In this document: one piece after another, positions 16,426 to 25,985 of the stretch
How positions within the stretch are numbered: the stretch's first letter is position 1
How the letters are laid out: every line of letters begins with the position of its first letter
Origin: Polyangia bacterium
GTDB taxonomy: Bacteria; Myxococcota_A; Polyangia; Nannocystales; Nannocystaceae
NCBI GenBank assembly: GCA_030424595.1
Contig: JAUHWG010000010.1
Coordinates: 1 to 64,000, forward strand
Direction: 5' to 3'
DNA length: 64,000 nucleotides
Program-made: the position numbers and the translations under genes
Notes under the pieces: model-generated
Told to the model about the DNA's origin: nothing
Database searches by the model: none
The model's input: the letters and a program-made list of their open reading frames with translations, nothing else

Positions 16426-17520
16426 GTGCTCGCGAATCTCCTCCTCGCTGCGGTTCTCGCGGCCTCTTCGGCCCTCTCTGGAGCGACGGACGAGGCCGAG
16501 CTCCAGCCCTCCAACCTCGCGGACGACGAGGAGCTCCGGCTCTTCCCTGCGCTCGCCTACCCGCACACGCAGGGTTGGGAGGTCCACATGCGGGTCTGGG
16601 TGTTCGAGCCTGAGCTCCACTCCTGGTGGCGATCGATCGCCCTGCGCGGCCTCCGACGGGCGTTGGAGCTGCCCCAGGGCTCCGAGGGCAACGCGATCTT
16701 CAACGCCCGGGCGCAGCCCTTCCTCGCCGACAACGAGCGGAACAAGCGGATCGTCCTCGAGATCGCCGGGGAGCGCTACGCCCTGCCCCGGACCGGCGCC
16801 AACGGCCACACCCAGGCCACGCTTCGGCTGCCGAAGGAGGCCCTGGCCGCGCCGCTGACCCCGACCCGGGCGGTCCTCCGCCCCGACGACCCGCGCAGCT
16901 TCGCCGGCAGCGTCCTCCGCCTCGACGCCGGCGGGGTCTCAGTGATCTCGGACATCGACGACACCGTCAAGATCTCCGAGGTCCGCGATCTCCACGCCCT
17001 CCTCGCCAACACCTTCCTCCGGCCCTTCGCGCCGGTCCCGGAGATCGCCGTGACCTACCGCCGCTGGGCGGATCAAGGGGCCGCCTTTCACTACGTCTCG
17101 GCGAGCCCCTGGCACCTCTACGATCCCCTGCGGCGCTTCTTCGCCGACGCCGACCTGCCCCCGGGGTCCTTCCACCTCAAGGACTTTCGCTGGCTCGATC
17201 GGAGCTTTCTCTCGCTCCTCCAGGATCCCCTCGACTACAAGCTCCGGGCGATCGAGCCGCTCCTCGTCGCCGCCCCGGACCGAACCGTCGTCCTCGTCGG
17301 CGACTCGGGCGAGGCCGACCCCGAGGCCTACGCCGAGCTCTACCGGCGCCACCCGGCGCAGGTGCTCCACATCTTCATCCGCGATGTCAGCGGTGAGGCG
17401 CCAGAGGCCGCCCGCTACGTCAGCACCTTCGACGGCGTGCCGCCGGAGCGCTGGACGATCTTTCGCGACGCCGAGGCGCTCCCGAAGACGCTCCCGAAGG
17501 CGGCCGCCACTCCCTCGTAG
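16426..17520 (+). CDS. App1-family phosphatase (DUF2183), exported
   Basis: 364 residues from the GTG at 16426, with an N-terminal hydrophobic signal segment (LLLAAVLAASSALSG). The first half (about 40-165) looks like a beta-rich accessory domain. The catalytic half starts at VISDIDDTVK (about residue 183), the DxDxT motif of HAD phosphatases. The YVSASPWHLYD and VLVGDSGEADPEAY segments and the HLKDF block match the App1/DUF2183 family, whose yeast member is a phosphatidate phosphatase. Likely acts on a lipid phosphate at the envelope; the substrate is not shown. Confidence 0.88.
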   Translation: MLANLLLAAVLAASSALSGATDEAELQPSNLADDEELRLFPALAYPHTQGWEVHMRVWVFEPELHSWWRSIALRGLRRALELPQGSEGNAIFNARAQPFLADNERNKRIVLEIAGERYALPRTGANGHTQATLRLPKEALAAPLTPTRAVLRPDDPRSFAGSVLRLDAGGVSVISDIDDTVKISEVRDLHALLANTFLRPFAPVPEIAVTYRRWADQGAAFHYVSASPWHLYDPLRRFFADADLPPGSFHLKDFRWLDRSFLSLLQDPLDYKLRAIEPLLVAAPDRTVVLVGDSGEADPEAYAELYRRHPAQVLHIFIRDVSGEAPEAARYVSTFDGVPPERWTIFRDAEALPKTLPKAAATPS

Positions 17521-17745
17521 TCCCTGCGGGGGCGCACGCTCCTGTGGACCGCGCAGCCGGAGCGGCGCCGTCGTGCGCCCCGAGGTTCGAGCCCGCCCGA
17601 GCGTATGGACGACGCTCGTGACCCGCTCCGCCCTGCTCCGGTCGCCGGGTGAATTGAAACCTCGACGTTCTCTACCTAGGGATCTGAGGGGCGCCGCCGA
17701 TGCGGATGGTCCCTCGTCGATCACCCTCCACCCAAGAGACCAACA

Positions 17746-19740
17746 ATGACCCGCTATACCTTCTCCCTGTTGACCTGCGCGGGCGCCCTCGCCTGGAGCA
17801 GCGCGGCCGCAGCCTACCCCCTGCCCTTCCCGGCACGCGGCAATTCAATCGCGGATGACGAGCACTTCGTCACCGATGGCCACGGCAGCTCCTACGCCGG
17901 CAAGGGCGGCACCTCGTGGGCGATGGACATCGTCGTCCGACGATTCAACGGCACCCAGTGGACGGGTGTCACCGACGGCGCGACGGCTCCCTATAGCTTC
18001 GAAGAGGATGTCAGCTACGGTACGCCGCTCTTCTCGTCCACCGACGGGGTTGTCATCGGCTGCTGGAACGGTCTGCCGGACGGCCCCGACCGCTCGACCA
18101 ACAACTGCGATCCCTCGTGTCCGACCGGACACACCCTGGCCGGTAATCACCTGGTCATCGAGACACCCTCCGGCGATCACGCGATCCTCTACGCCCACCT
18201 GGCGCAGGGCAGCATCCCGCCCGAGCTGTGCCCGATAGTCGACGCCGACGGGCTCATCGACGACATGGGAACCTCATGTTCTGACGGCGGGAGCGGGCTG
18301 CGCAACAGCACCCGCCTGGACAGCTTCTTCGAGCACGACGATCTGCCGGTGATCCACAGGGGAGACTATATCGGCGAGATGGGTCACTCGGGCAATTCCT
18401 GGAACCCGCACCTCCACCTCCAGGTCTACCCCTTCAATTACGACGACCAAGACAACCCATGTCTGGGCCCCTCGGAGCCGATCGAGTTCGTCGAGACCTG
18501 GACCCAGCCGGCCGTCTCCGGCGAGGACGCAGATCCCTACGCCTGGGATCCCCTCACACGCGAAGTCTTGCCGGTCACCCCGGAGACGGGCAACTTCCTG
18601 GTGAGTCCTGACCCGATCGGCGCGGCCAAGGGCACCCTGTACCTCGGAGCAGGGGACATGATCGACGTCGAGACCGACACCCAGGGCGGAGTCGTCGCCT
18701 ATCGAAACGCGGGGGGAGAGCTGCGGCTCCGATCTTTCTACATTGGGATCGGCGATCCCCTCGACGATGATACCGGCGACCTCACCTATCAAGACACCCG
18801 GAGCGAGGGGGCGGTGCTCAGCCTCGACCTCGTCAAGCTGCCGGTCAACGAGCGCGACTACGTCGCGGTCGTGCGGACGCAGTCGGGAAACCTCAAGGTG
18901 ATCCCCTACAGTGCGGACTACACGACCGGCGAGATCGTGCGGATGCCCGGCGCTCGTCAGGACGGGGTGGTCAGGGCCCTCGCGGCGAGCCCAAGCCCGA
19001 CCCATAACGGTGCCGTCGTCGCCGTGCGCACCAACACCGACACGCTCAAGGTCATCGACTACGCGTCCGCCCCGGGCACCCTCGCCATCACCCGGCCAGG
19101 GAGCGCGGCCTCCTCGCCGTCGCAGATCCTCGACGTTGCGATCACCACGGTCGACGCAGGCTTTAAGGGGGTCGTCACCGCGGAAGTCGGACCCTTCTGG
19201 GGCGGGATCACCCTGCGCAGCTTCGCTGTCAGCGCGGCTGGCGATGTCACCGCGGTCGACTCCGTCCTCGCCGACGCTCTCATGACCGACGTCGAGCTCG
19301 CGACCGTCGACGGACTGCTCTTCCCGATCATGGGCGCGGTCGCGGTCGCGATGCGCGACGCCTCTGGCAACCTCCGGCTCCAGACCTGGTCGGTCTCCCC
19401 CGGCGGGATCCTAGAGCTCGTCGACGAGGGGGGCGCCGGTCAGATCGACGACCTCAGCGTCGCACCGACGGGAGGCCGAGACTTCGTGACGGGCGTCAGC
19501 GCCAGCGGGGATGATCTCTATATGATCTCATGGGGCACAGACTGGGCGGCTGACACGCTTCGCCGCAGCGGCACCCGCACCGGCATCGACATCAACGAGG
19601 TCGATCTGGCCTCGTTCCACCGCGCCCCGGGCACGAACACGATCCACCCGCGCTACAGACATCTCCTGGCCGGCGTCCAGACGAGCGCGGGATATCTGCG
19701 GGTGCTCAGCTACGCGACCAACTACGACAACTGGTACTGA
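17746..19740 (+). CDS. Secreted M23-family peptidase-like protein with long C-terminal domain
   Basis: 664 residues. N-terminal Sec signal peptide (ALAWSSAAAAYP). An M23/LytM-like fold spans about residues 40-240: NHLVIETPSGDHAILYAHL (near 134-150) and GEMGHSGNSWNPHLHLQV (near 207-226), giving the H-x-H zinc pair and an upstream His. The remaining 400 residues form repeated beta-strand blocks (VVAVRT, VAVVRTQSGNLKV, LRVLSYAT) suggesting a beta-propeller. M23 enzymes cut peptidoglycan cross-links or, in predators, foreign cell walls. The first zinc-ligand region is divergent, so catalytic competence is not certain. Confidence 0.82.
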   Translation: MTRYTFSLLTCAGALAWSSAAAAYPLPFPARGNSIADDEHFVTDGHGSSYAGKGGTSWAMDIVVRRFNGTQWTGVTDGATAPYSFEEDVSYGTPLFSSTDGVVIGCWNGLPDGPDRSTNNCDPSCPTGHTLAGNHLVIETPSGDHAILYAHLAQGSIPPELCPIVDADGLIDDMGTSCSDGGSGLRNSTRLDSFFEHDDLPVIHRGDYIGEMGHSGNSWNPHLHLQVYPFNYDDQDNPCLGPSEPIEFVETWTQPAVSGEDADPYAWDPLTREVLPVTPETGNFLVSPDPIGAAKGTLYLGAGDMIDVETDTQGGVVAYRNAGGELRLRSFYIGIGDPLDDDTGDLTYQDTRSEGAVLSLDLVKLPVNERDYVAVVRTQSGNLKVIPYSADYTTGEIVRMPGARQDGVVRALAASPSPTHNGAVVAVRTNTDTLKVIDYASAPGTLAITRPGSAASSPSQILDVAITTVDAGFKGVVTAEVGPFWGGITLRSFAVSAAGDVTAVDSVLADALMTDVELATVDGLLFPIMGAVAVAMRDASGNLRLQTWSVSPGGILELVDEGGAGQIDDLSVAPTGGRDFVTGVSASGDDLYMISWGTDWAADTLRRSGTRTGIDINEVDLASFHRAPGTNTIHPRYRHLLAGVQTSAGYLRVLSYATNYDNWY

Positions 19741-19746
19741 GGTCGG

Positions 19747-19775
19747 GCGCGGCCTCGCCGACAGCGAGGCCGCGC
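19747..19775. terminator. Perfect 12-bp hairpin between convergent genes
   Basis: GCGCGGCCTCGC, loop CGACA, GCGAGGCCGCGC. It lies 7 bp after the M23 stop and about 40 bp after the aminotransferase stop on the other strand. Probably a bidirectional terminator. Confidence 0.75.
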
Positions 19776-19812
19776 GCCGTATCGGCGGCCGCCCCCGGCG
19801 TGGGGCAGCCTC

Positions 19813-21060
19813 CTAGGCCGCGCTCTCCCGGCACAATTCCTCGATCTCCCGCGGGCTGCGCTGCTCGCCGCGGATCCAGGCCTCGAGGCGATCGAGCGCC
19901 TCCGTCAGGAGAGCCCGCGAGGTCGCCAGCGAGAGGCGCAGGTGACCGGCGGCGCCGGGGCCGAAGAAGGCGGGCGAGCCAGGGACGAGGGCGACCTCGG
20001 CCTCGCGCTGGATCCTCTCGGCGAGGGCGGCCTCGTCGATGTCCAGGTCTCGGCAGAGGCTCGTCACCTCGGGGAAGACGACGAAGGTCCCCTCGGGGCG
20101 CTTACAGCGGAGGCCGGGCATCGTATTGAGGCGGTCGACGGCGAAGTCCCGCTGCGCCCGAAGGTGGGCGACGAAGCGGCGCTGCCAGGCGTCGGCGCGG
20201 CTGAGCGCCGCGGCGCCGGCGATCTGGGAGAGCGTCGAGACTCCATAGGCGGTCGCGTCCGCGTGACTCACCGAGGCGAGTCGAGAGGCCGCCTCGGGTG
20301 AGGGACAGAGGACGACCCCGAGGCGGAGACCGGCGAGCCCGTAGCCCTTGGAGAAGCCGTAGACCGTGTGGGTGCGCGCCGCGATCGCGGGGCCGAGCGA
20401 CGCGACCGAGACCATCGCCCCCTCCTCGAAGACGATGTCGGACCAGACCTCGTCCGAGAGGATCTCGAGGTCGTGCCGGACGGCGAGCTCGGCGAGACCG
20501 GCGAGCTCCTCACGGGTCCAGACGCGGCCGGTGGGGTTGTGCGGGTTGCAGATCGCGATCATCCGCGTGCGCGGTCCGACCAGCGCCTCGACCTCGCGGA
20601 GATCGACGGTCAGCGTCTCGGGGTCGAGCGCGAAGCGACGGACGACCCCGCCCGCGGCGACGACGGAGCGCTCGAAGAGGAAGTCGACCGGGTCGGCGAT
20701 CAGCACCTCATCGCCGGGCTGGAGGAGGGACTTGGCGACCAAGAACATCGCCGAAGCGGCGCTGTTAGTGGCGAAGACAGCGTCCGCGGAGCAGGGGATC
20801 TGGCGCCGGCGCGCGAGGGTGTCGACAACGGTCGCGCGGAAGCTCGGCAGCCCGCGATCGGTGCCGTAGGAGAGGTACCCCGACTCGACATAGTCGACCA
20901 TGGCTGTGCGGATCTCGTCGGCGATCGGGAAGTCCGAGTCGGCCGCGGTCAGCGGGATCACCCCGGGCTCGACCTCGGCCCAGCGGTAGTTGTGGGCGCG
21001 CTGGCGGAGGACCTCGAGGTCGACGCGGTCGTCGGCGAAGAGCGGATCGTGCGGTGACAT
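19813..21060 (-). CDS. PLP-dependent aminotransferase, class I/II (MalY/PatB-like)
   Basis: 415 residues. Fold type I motifs: ICNPHNPTGRVW (Asn172), LSDEVWSDIVF, and YGFSKGYGLAGLRLG with the PLP lysine Lys238. The N-terminal RWAEVEPGVIPLTAADSDFP block resembles cystathionine beta-lyase/MalY-type enzymes, so either transamination or C-S lysis is possible. Its ATG overlaps the stop of the upstream monooxygenase (TAATG), which means tight translational coupling and probably a shared pathway. Confidence 0.9.
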   Translation of the reverse strand: MSPHDPLFADDRVDLEVLRQRAHNYRWAEVEPGVIPLTAADSDFPIADEIRTAMVDYVESGYLSYGTDRGLPSFRATVVDTLARRRQIPCSADAVFATNSAASAMFLVAKSLLQPGDEVLIADPVDFLFERSVVAAGGVVRRFALDPETLTVDLREVEALVGPRTRMIAICNPHNPTGRVWTREELAGLAELAVRHDLEILSDEVWSDIVFEEGAMVSVASLGPAIAARTHTVYGFSKGYGLAGLRLGVVLCPSPEAASRLASVSHADATAYGVSTLSQIAGAAALSRADAWQRRFVAHLRAQRDFAVDRLNTMPGLRCKRPEGTFVVFPEVTSLCRDLDIDEAALAERIQREAEVALVPGSPAFFGPGAAGHLRLSLATSRALLTEALDRLEAWIRGEQRSPREIEELCRESAA

Positions 21061-22568
21061 TAGAGCCTCCCCTCGGTGAGCGTGGTGTGACCTTCGAGGC
21101 GGCTGTTCTCGCGACCGAGCGCGCTGCTGACCGCGCTGCCGAGCGCGCCGAGCAGGCTGCTGATCCCGCGAGGAGAGAGGCGCCCGCGGACCCGGAAGAG
21201 GCCGCTCGAGCTGGGGTCAGCCTCGCCGCGGATCCCCTGTCGGACCTCGCCGAGGTCGAGGCCGCCGCTGCCGTCACGATCGAGCTCTCGGAACGTCCGC
21301 TCAGCGTCGCCGGCCAGGCCGAGGCGCGCGAGCGCCTGCCCGTACTCGTCGCGGTCGAGGCGGCCGTCGCCGTTGACGTCGAGCGCCACAAAGAGGCCGC
21401 TCAAGCTCGCCGCCGGGAGGGCCAGGTGCTCGCCGAGCTTCGACGCGCCGCCGTCGATGAAGGGGAGGGTCGACGGCTCGCAGGTCTCGACGAAGTCCTC
21501 GAGGATCCGCCGCCCCTGGTCGATGTAGACGGCGACGTCCTCCCGGCGATCGGCGGCGAAGCCCGCCAGCGCGGCCGGCAGCTCGCCGACATGAGCGAGC
21601 ACCGCGAGGGTGTCCGCCAGCATGACGCTGTCCTCGAGCGCCGCGCTCACGCCCTGGCTGGTGAAGGGGAGGAGCGGATGGGCGGCGTCGCCGATCATCA
21701 CCGCGTTGTCGCAGTGGACGGCCAGGGGGATGTCGGCGTCGACCGGGTGCCAGACGTGCGCCGTCGACAGATCCGCCCCGTCCAGGTACTCGCGCACGAG
21801 CGCCGGGGCGTCGCCGAGCAGCCCGTGGAGGAAGTCGCGGAGGGCCTCCTCGCTCGCGCCGCGGGACGGCGGCGAGATCCGCTCGGAGTCGAACTGGAGG
21901 AAGCCGATGACACGATCCGGGGTCGGCGAGAGGAGGCCGAAGGCGATCCCGCGGCCGGGGAAGACCGTCTTGACGAAGGCGTCGCCCAGGCGCTCGGCGA
22001 GCGCGGGTATGGGGGTCGAGGTGACCAGCTCCTTGACCCGGCTCGGCTTCCGCGAGAAGTCGGGGTTGAGCGCGGCGCACAGCGGCGAGCGCCAGCCCGA
22101 GGCGTCGACGACGAGCTCGCCCTCGGCGATGAGCTCGCGGGCGCCGTCGGCGAAGACGAGCGCGGTGACCCGGCAGCGCCCGGCGCTCGTCGCTGCCGTC
22201 TCGATCGCGACGCAGCGGCGCGACAGCTTGAGCACGCCGGCTCCGAGGCGGGCGCGCAGGCCCTCGACGATCGCCGCCCGCGTGACCGAGAAGACCTCGC
22301 CCATGGCCTCGTCGCGGAGCGGGGCGCTCGGCGTCTGCATCACCGTCCGACGCAGCGACTTGCTGCCGCCGAGCACATCTTCGCAGCCGATCGAGGCGAG
22401 GGCCGAGACGCCGTTCTCCATGAGGATGAGCCCGTGGCCGAGCTTCTGCGGCAGGCTCTCGCTGGTCTCGCGCTCGTAGATGACGACCTCATCCACGCCC
22501 GCCCGCTCCTGCAGCGCCAACGCCAAGCTCAACCCCGCGACACCGCCGCCGATAATCCGTACTCGCAT
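21060..22568 (-). CDS. FAD-dependent monooxygenase with C-terminal EF-hand pair
   Basis: 502 residues with a strong AGGAGGGG site before the ATG at 22568. Residues 1-365 are a PHBH-type flavoprotein: GGGVAG dinucleotide motif (7-12), VVDASGWRSPL, and the GDAAHPLLPFTSQG FAD-ribityl motif (293-306). Residues about 390-450 contain two EF-hand loops, DVNGDGRLDRDE (397-408) and DRDGSGGLDLGE (430-441), with canonical D-x-D/N-x-D-G spacing, then a non-homologous tail. Calcium control of a flavin monooxygenase would be unusual. It is the first gene of a two-gene operon with the PLP enzyme; the substrate is unknown. Confidence 0.9.
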   Translation of the reverse strand: MRVRIIGGGVAGLSLALALQERAGVDEVVIYERETSESLPQKLGHGLILMENGVSALASIGCEDVLGGSKSLRRTVMQTPSAPLRDEAMGEVFSVTRAAIVEGLRARLGAGVLKLSRRCVAIETAATSAGRCRVTALVFADGARELIAEGELVVDASGWRSPLCAALNPDFSRKPSRVKELVTSTPIPALAERLGDAFVKTVFPGRGIAFGLLSPTPDRVIGFLQFDSERISPPSRGASEEALRDFLHGLLGDAPALVREYLDGADLSTAHVWHPVDADIPLAVHCDNAVMIGDAAHPLLPFTSQGVSAALEDSVMLADTLAVLAHVGELPAALAGFAADRREDVAVYIDQGRRILEDFVETCEPSTLPFIDGGASKLGEHLALPAASLSGLFVALDVNGDGRLDRDEYGQALARLGLAGDAERTFRELDRDGSGGLDLGEVRQGIRGEADPSSSGLFRVRGRLSPRGISSLLGALGSAVSSALGRENSRLEGHTTLTEGRL

Positions 22569-22690
22569 AGCACCCCTCCTGTCCGCGCTCGGGCGACCGG
22601 CGTCCCGTGACTCCGGCCCGCTCTGGGCGGTTCATGGGGGTAGACCCGGGGCTCGGCGGATCGATCACGCCGAGGCGGAAAAAATCCAAA

Positions 22691-22710
22691 AAAACCGCTA
22701 GGGGCAGCGT
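22691..22710 (-). terminator. Possible weak terminator or AT-rich promoter patch
   Basis: On the minus strand CGCTGCCCCTAGCG is followed by seven T, then more T-rich sequence, in otherwise very GC-rich DNA. It lies just past the stop of the kinase remnant and about 120 bp upstream of the monooxygenase start, so it could end the former or begin the latter. The stem is only 4 bp. Confidence 0.3.
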
Positions 22711-22719
22711 AGGGCCACT

Positions 22720-23104
22720 TTAGGTGGCCTCGGGGCAGAGCGCGCGATAGAGCGCGACAGTCTCGGAGCTGACGGCGACCTGGCTCAGGAAGCTCTCGCG
22801 GACCTCCGGCTCGTCGATCGTCTCGGCCCGGTCGAGCAAGGCTCGGTAGGCGCGCTCGATGACCGTCCGCGCCTCATCCTCGTGCCCCGCGTCGAGGACG
22901 GGAGAGCGGCCGGTGCTGAAGCTCGGTCACGCCGCGGCCGGCCCAGAGGCGCGGGAAGGTCTCGTGGATCTCCGCCTGGAGCACCTTGACCGCGACCGGC
23001 TCGCCGGAGAAATGATCGCGCGCGCAGTAGACCGTCCCCATCCCGCCTGCGCCCGCCTCCGCCTCGATCGCAAAGCGTTCGGCGATCCGATCTCCAACCC
23101 GCAT
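22720..23104 (-). pseudogene. Serine/threonine kinase remnant with large internal deletion
   Basis: The frame from the ATG at 23104 encodes the first about 55 residues of a Hanks-type kinase: glycine loop AGAGGMGTVY, VAVKVL with the ATP lysine, and a degraded alpha-C region (VTELQH). It then stops at about 22874. A second frame from about 22900 to the TAA at 22720-22722 reads like the C-terminal helical end of such a protein (EDEARTVIERAYRALLDRAE... ALYRALCPEAT). Everything between, including HRD, DFG and APE, is missing. So this is a kinase gene reduced to its two ends by an internal deletion. Confidence 0.7.
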
Positions 23105-23295
23105 CGGCGCCCAGTATCCCCTCCGGGGCCGGCAGGGTCCACTCTCCGCCCCGCTCGGAGATGCCCACAGGACTCGGGCGCGGGTCGACGTCGACCCCGG
23201 GAACGCCTCCCTCGCCGGCTGACTGTGAGCGCTCGATTGTCGACCGCGGGGCGCCGTGCTACCTCGAGAGACCGCTGCCCGGCGGGAGCGTGATC

Positions 23296-24603
23296 ATGAC
23301 GGAGCTGCTCCGACGCCGACGATTCATCTCCAGGACTGTCAAGGGCAGCGCCGCGCTGACCCTGGGCGGGACTCTCCTCTACCTCTCGGGGATCGGCCGC
23401 CCAGGGCCGCGCCCGCTGGAGAACCTCGAGATCGACGCGGATGGGATCTGCGACCTACCGCCGGGTTTTCGCTACACGATCCTCTCCGCCCAGGGCGAGA
23501 CGATGTCCGACGGACACAGCGTCCCGGACTTCCACGACGGCATGGCCTGCTTCGCCGGGCCTGCGGGCGAGCTCATCCTCGTCCGCAATCACGAGGTGCC
23601 GATCTACTTCCCGAGCGACCCCGCATCCCCCGCCCCCGACTACGCCTACGATCCGGCGGCCAGCGGCGGGACGACGACGATCTGGCTAAACGAGCAGATG
23701 GAGGTGACAAAGCACCACCTCAGCCTGACCGGGACGATCCGCAACTGCAGCGGCGGGAGCACCCCCTGGGGCACCTGGATAAGCTGCGAAGAGGCGGCCA
23801 GCCAGGGCTGGCAGATGGGCGAGCGCCACGGCTACTGCTTTGAGGTCGACCCGCGGCAGCCCCTGCGCCTGGCGGAGCCCTTACGGGCGATGGGCCGCTT
23901 CAACCACGAGGCCATCGCTGTCGATCCCCACAGCGGCGTCGTCTACCAGACCGAGGACGACACCCGCGGCTGCTTCTACCGCTTCGTCCCCGACGAGCCC
24001 GGACACCTGGAGCGCGGCGGGTTGCTCCAAGCGCTCAAGCTCGCCGACGACGACGCCCGCCATACCAGCGAGAACCCGCCCGCGCTCGGCGAGGCGCTGC
24101 GCTGCACCTGGGTGAGCGTCGACGAGCCCGACCCCGAGGAGAACACGGTCCGGGCCCAAGCCCAGGCCAAGGGCGCGGCGATCTTCGTCCGCGGCGAGGG
24201 GATCATCGCCGACGACGACGGGATCTACTTCGCCTGCACCTCCGGCGGTGCCTCCGGCGTCGGTCAGATCTTCTGCTTCAGGCCAGACCCCGACGGCGAG
24301 GGCGGCGAGCTCGAGCTGGTCTACGAGGCCCAGCGCGGCGGGCTCCTGGAGAAGCCCGATAACATCACCCGCAGCCCCTGGGGCGACCTCATCCTCTGCG
24401 AAGACAACGGCCTGCGCCGGCAATGCCTGGTCGGGCTCACGCCCCGCGGACAGCTCTACACGATCGCCGCCCAGGGGCGATCGGAGTGGAGCGGCGCCTG
24501 CTTCTCGCCCGACGGCGAGACCCTCTTCGCGAACATCCACCGCGGGCCGGGGATGACCGTCGCGATCCAGGGCCCCTGGGAGTCCCTGCGGAGGACGACC
24601 TAG
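23296..24603 (+). CDS. PhoX-family (DUF839) protein, Tat-exported
   Basis: 435 residues from the ATG at 23296, with GGGAG 8 bp upstream. The N-terminus has a twin-arginine signal (LLRRRRFISRT then a hydrophobic stretch). The body matches the PhoX/DUF839 beta-propeller family: LPPGFRYTILSAQGE, DGMACF, LVRNHEV, GGTTTIWL, GTWISCEEA, GRFNHEAIAVDP, YQTEDDTRGCFYRF and KPDNITRSPWGDLILCEDN. Characterised PhoX enzymes are Ca/Fe alkaline phosphatases. The acidic and Cys residues of the active site appear retained, but many DUF839 members have no proven activity. A longer upstream reading exists but would not place the Tat motif at the N-terminus. Confidence 0.88.
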   Translation: MTELLRRRRFISRTVKGSAALTLGGTLLYLSGIGRPGPRPLENLEIDADGICDLPPGFRYTILSAQGETMSDGHSVPDFHDGMACFAGPAGELILVRNHEVPIYFPSDPASPAPDYAYDPAASGGTTTIWLNEQMEVTKHHLSLTGTIRNCSGGSTPWGTWISCEEAASQGWQMGERHGYCFEVDPRQPLRLAEPLRAMGRFNHEAIAVDPHSGVVYQTEDDTRGCFYRFVPDEPGHLERGGLLQALKLADDDARHTSENPPALGEALRCTWVSVDEPDPEENTVRAQAQAKGAAIFVRGEGIIADDDGIYFACTSGGASGVGQIFCFRPDPDGEGGELELVYEAQRGGLLEKPDNITRSPWGDLILCEDNGLRRQCLVGLTPRGQLYTIAAQGRSEWSGACFSPDGETLFANIHRGPGMTVAIQGPWESLRRTT

Positions 24604-25144
24604 CCCGAAAACCGAAAACCGAAAACCGAAAACCAAAAGCCGAAAAAGAATAGGCGATGGTGTGAGGTTCCATCACAAGCCCGCGTAGAGCCCCTGATGA
24701 CGCAGGTTTCGCGCTTCGACCGTATCTGCCTGGGTGAGCGCTCACCTCTCGCTTCTCGAAGGGCGGAGCGCGGAGGCTGTAGGCGGGCGGGCGAGGGGCG
24801 ACGAGGCAGGTCCCTCGCGGACGCGGGTCCTCCCATGCCACGTGCTCGCCACGGGATAGGATGAGCTGCTTGAAGAGACAGGGTACGCGTGTCTCCGCGC
24901 GAGGCACGGGTCCTCCCGCTGCGTCCCACCCGTCGCCCCTCGCTCGCCCGAGCGAGTCGTCCTGGGCTCCGCTTGCGGCGCCCCAGACTTCACACCTTCG
25001 CGGCTCTATAGCCCTGCCTGTACGTGCCCCTGCCAACGCTTGGCCCTCGCCCTCGCGGACGATCCCCATGACTCGGGGCCCCGGTGCTGCGCGACTCCTT
25101 TCTCGTACGGCTCTTCTATTCGCTAGGTCTCCTCAGCTTCTTGC
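24604..25144. other. Non-coding stretch with short A-rich tandem repeats and partial inverted repeats
   Basis: Right after the PhoX stop are five degenerate copies of CCGAAAA (about 24604-24650). Further on, GGGCGAGGGGCGACG (about 24788) recurs inverted as CGTCGCCCCTCGCTCGCCC (about 24937). Frames on both strands are open but have no coding character. It may contain the scar where the upstream part of the baseplate gene was lost. Confidence 0.45.
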
Positions 25145-25985
25145 CAGCTCCGCCGGGCACACGATCCTCTTCGGCGACCGTGAGTTCGGCGTGATCCCCA
25201 GCGACGGCCTGGTCTTTCGCGTCGACTACCGCAAGGGCCCCGGCGCGGCCTCCAACGTCGCCGCCGACGCGATCCGCAACTTTGTATCGGGCGATCTGAC
25301 GAACGTCACGGCCATCACCAACCCGATGGCGGTCACCGACGGGGTCGACCCCGAGGACGCCGAGACCATCCGCCAGCTCGCGCCGGCGGCCTTCCGCCAG
25401 CAGACCTACCGCGCAGTCCGGACCAAAGACTACTGCGCGACCGCCGATGAGCTGCCCTGGGTCGAGCGCGCCGGCGCCCGCTCACGCTGGACCGGGAGCT
25501 GGCACAGCGTCTTTGTCACGCCCGACCCCGAGGGCACCTTCACCGTCTCGCAGGCCCGCCGCGAGGAGCTCGAGGACCTCCTGGATTGTCGCCGCCTCGC
25601 CGGCCGCGAGGTCCACGTGCTCGACCCGCGCTACCGCCCGGTCGACGTCGAGATCACGGTCTGCGTCGAGGCCGGACACATCCCCAGCGAGGTCCGCGAC
25701 CGGGTGCTGCGTCGCATCCGCGGCGATGCCGAGCGGCCTGGCTTGTACGACGCGGACAGCCTGACCTTTGGCACGCCGATCTACCGGCTCACGTTGGAGG
25801 CTGCTCTACGGGAGCTCCGGGGCGTTCGTGCGGTCAAGCAAGTGGAGATCGCAGCCCGCGGCCGGCATAGCCTGCGCGAGATGGAGCTGGTCTACCGCGT
25901 GCCCGATAACGAGATTATTCGACTTGCGAGCGACCCGCGCTTTCCAGAGCGCGGGTCGGTCAAGGTCTTTACGGTGGGTGGGTGA
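25145..25985 (+). pseudogene. Baseplate J-like protein, N-terminally truncated
   Basis: About 280 codons, intact to the TGA at 25983-25985, matching the C-terminal part of putative baseplate assembly protein J of contractile injection systems and phages. Visible marks: FGDREFGVIPSDGLVFRVDYR, NVAADAIRNF, ITNPMAVTDGVDPEDAETI, RAVRTKDYCATAD, TFGTPIYRL and the C-terminal EIIRLASDPRFPERGSVKVF. Full-length homologues are much longer; the N-terminal part has no counterpart here and the upstream sequence is not homologous. No other injection-system gene lies in the window. Its last about 100 codons are copied twice downstream. Confidence 0.75.

Noticed and set aside
24861..25144. In-frame upstream extension of the baseplate J remnant
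   Set aside because: The 95 or so codons before FGDREFG are Arg/Pro/Ser-rich without similarity to the family and probably lie in the junction DNA.
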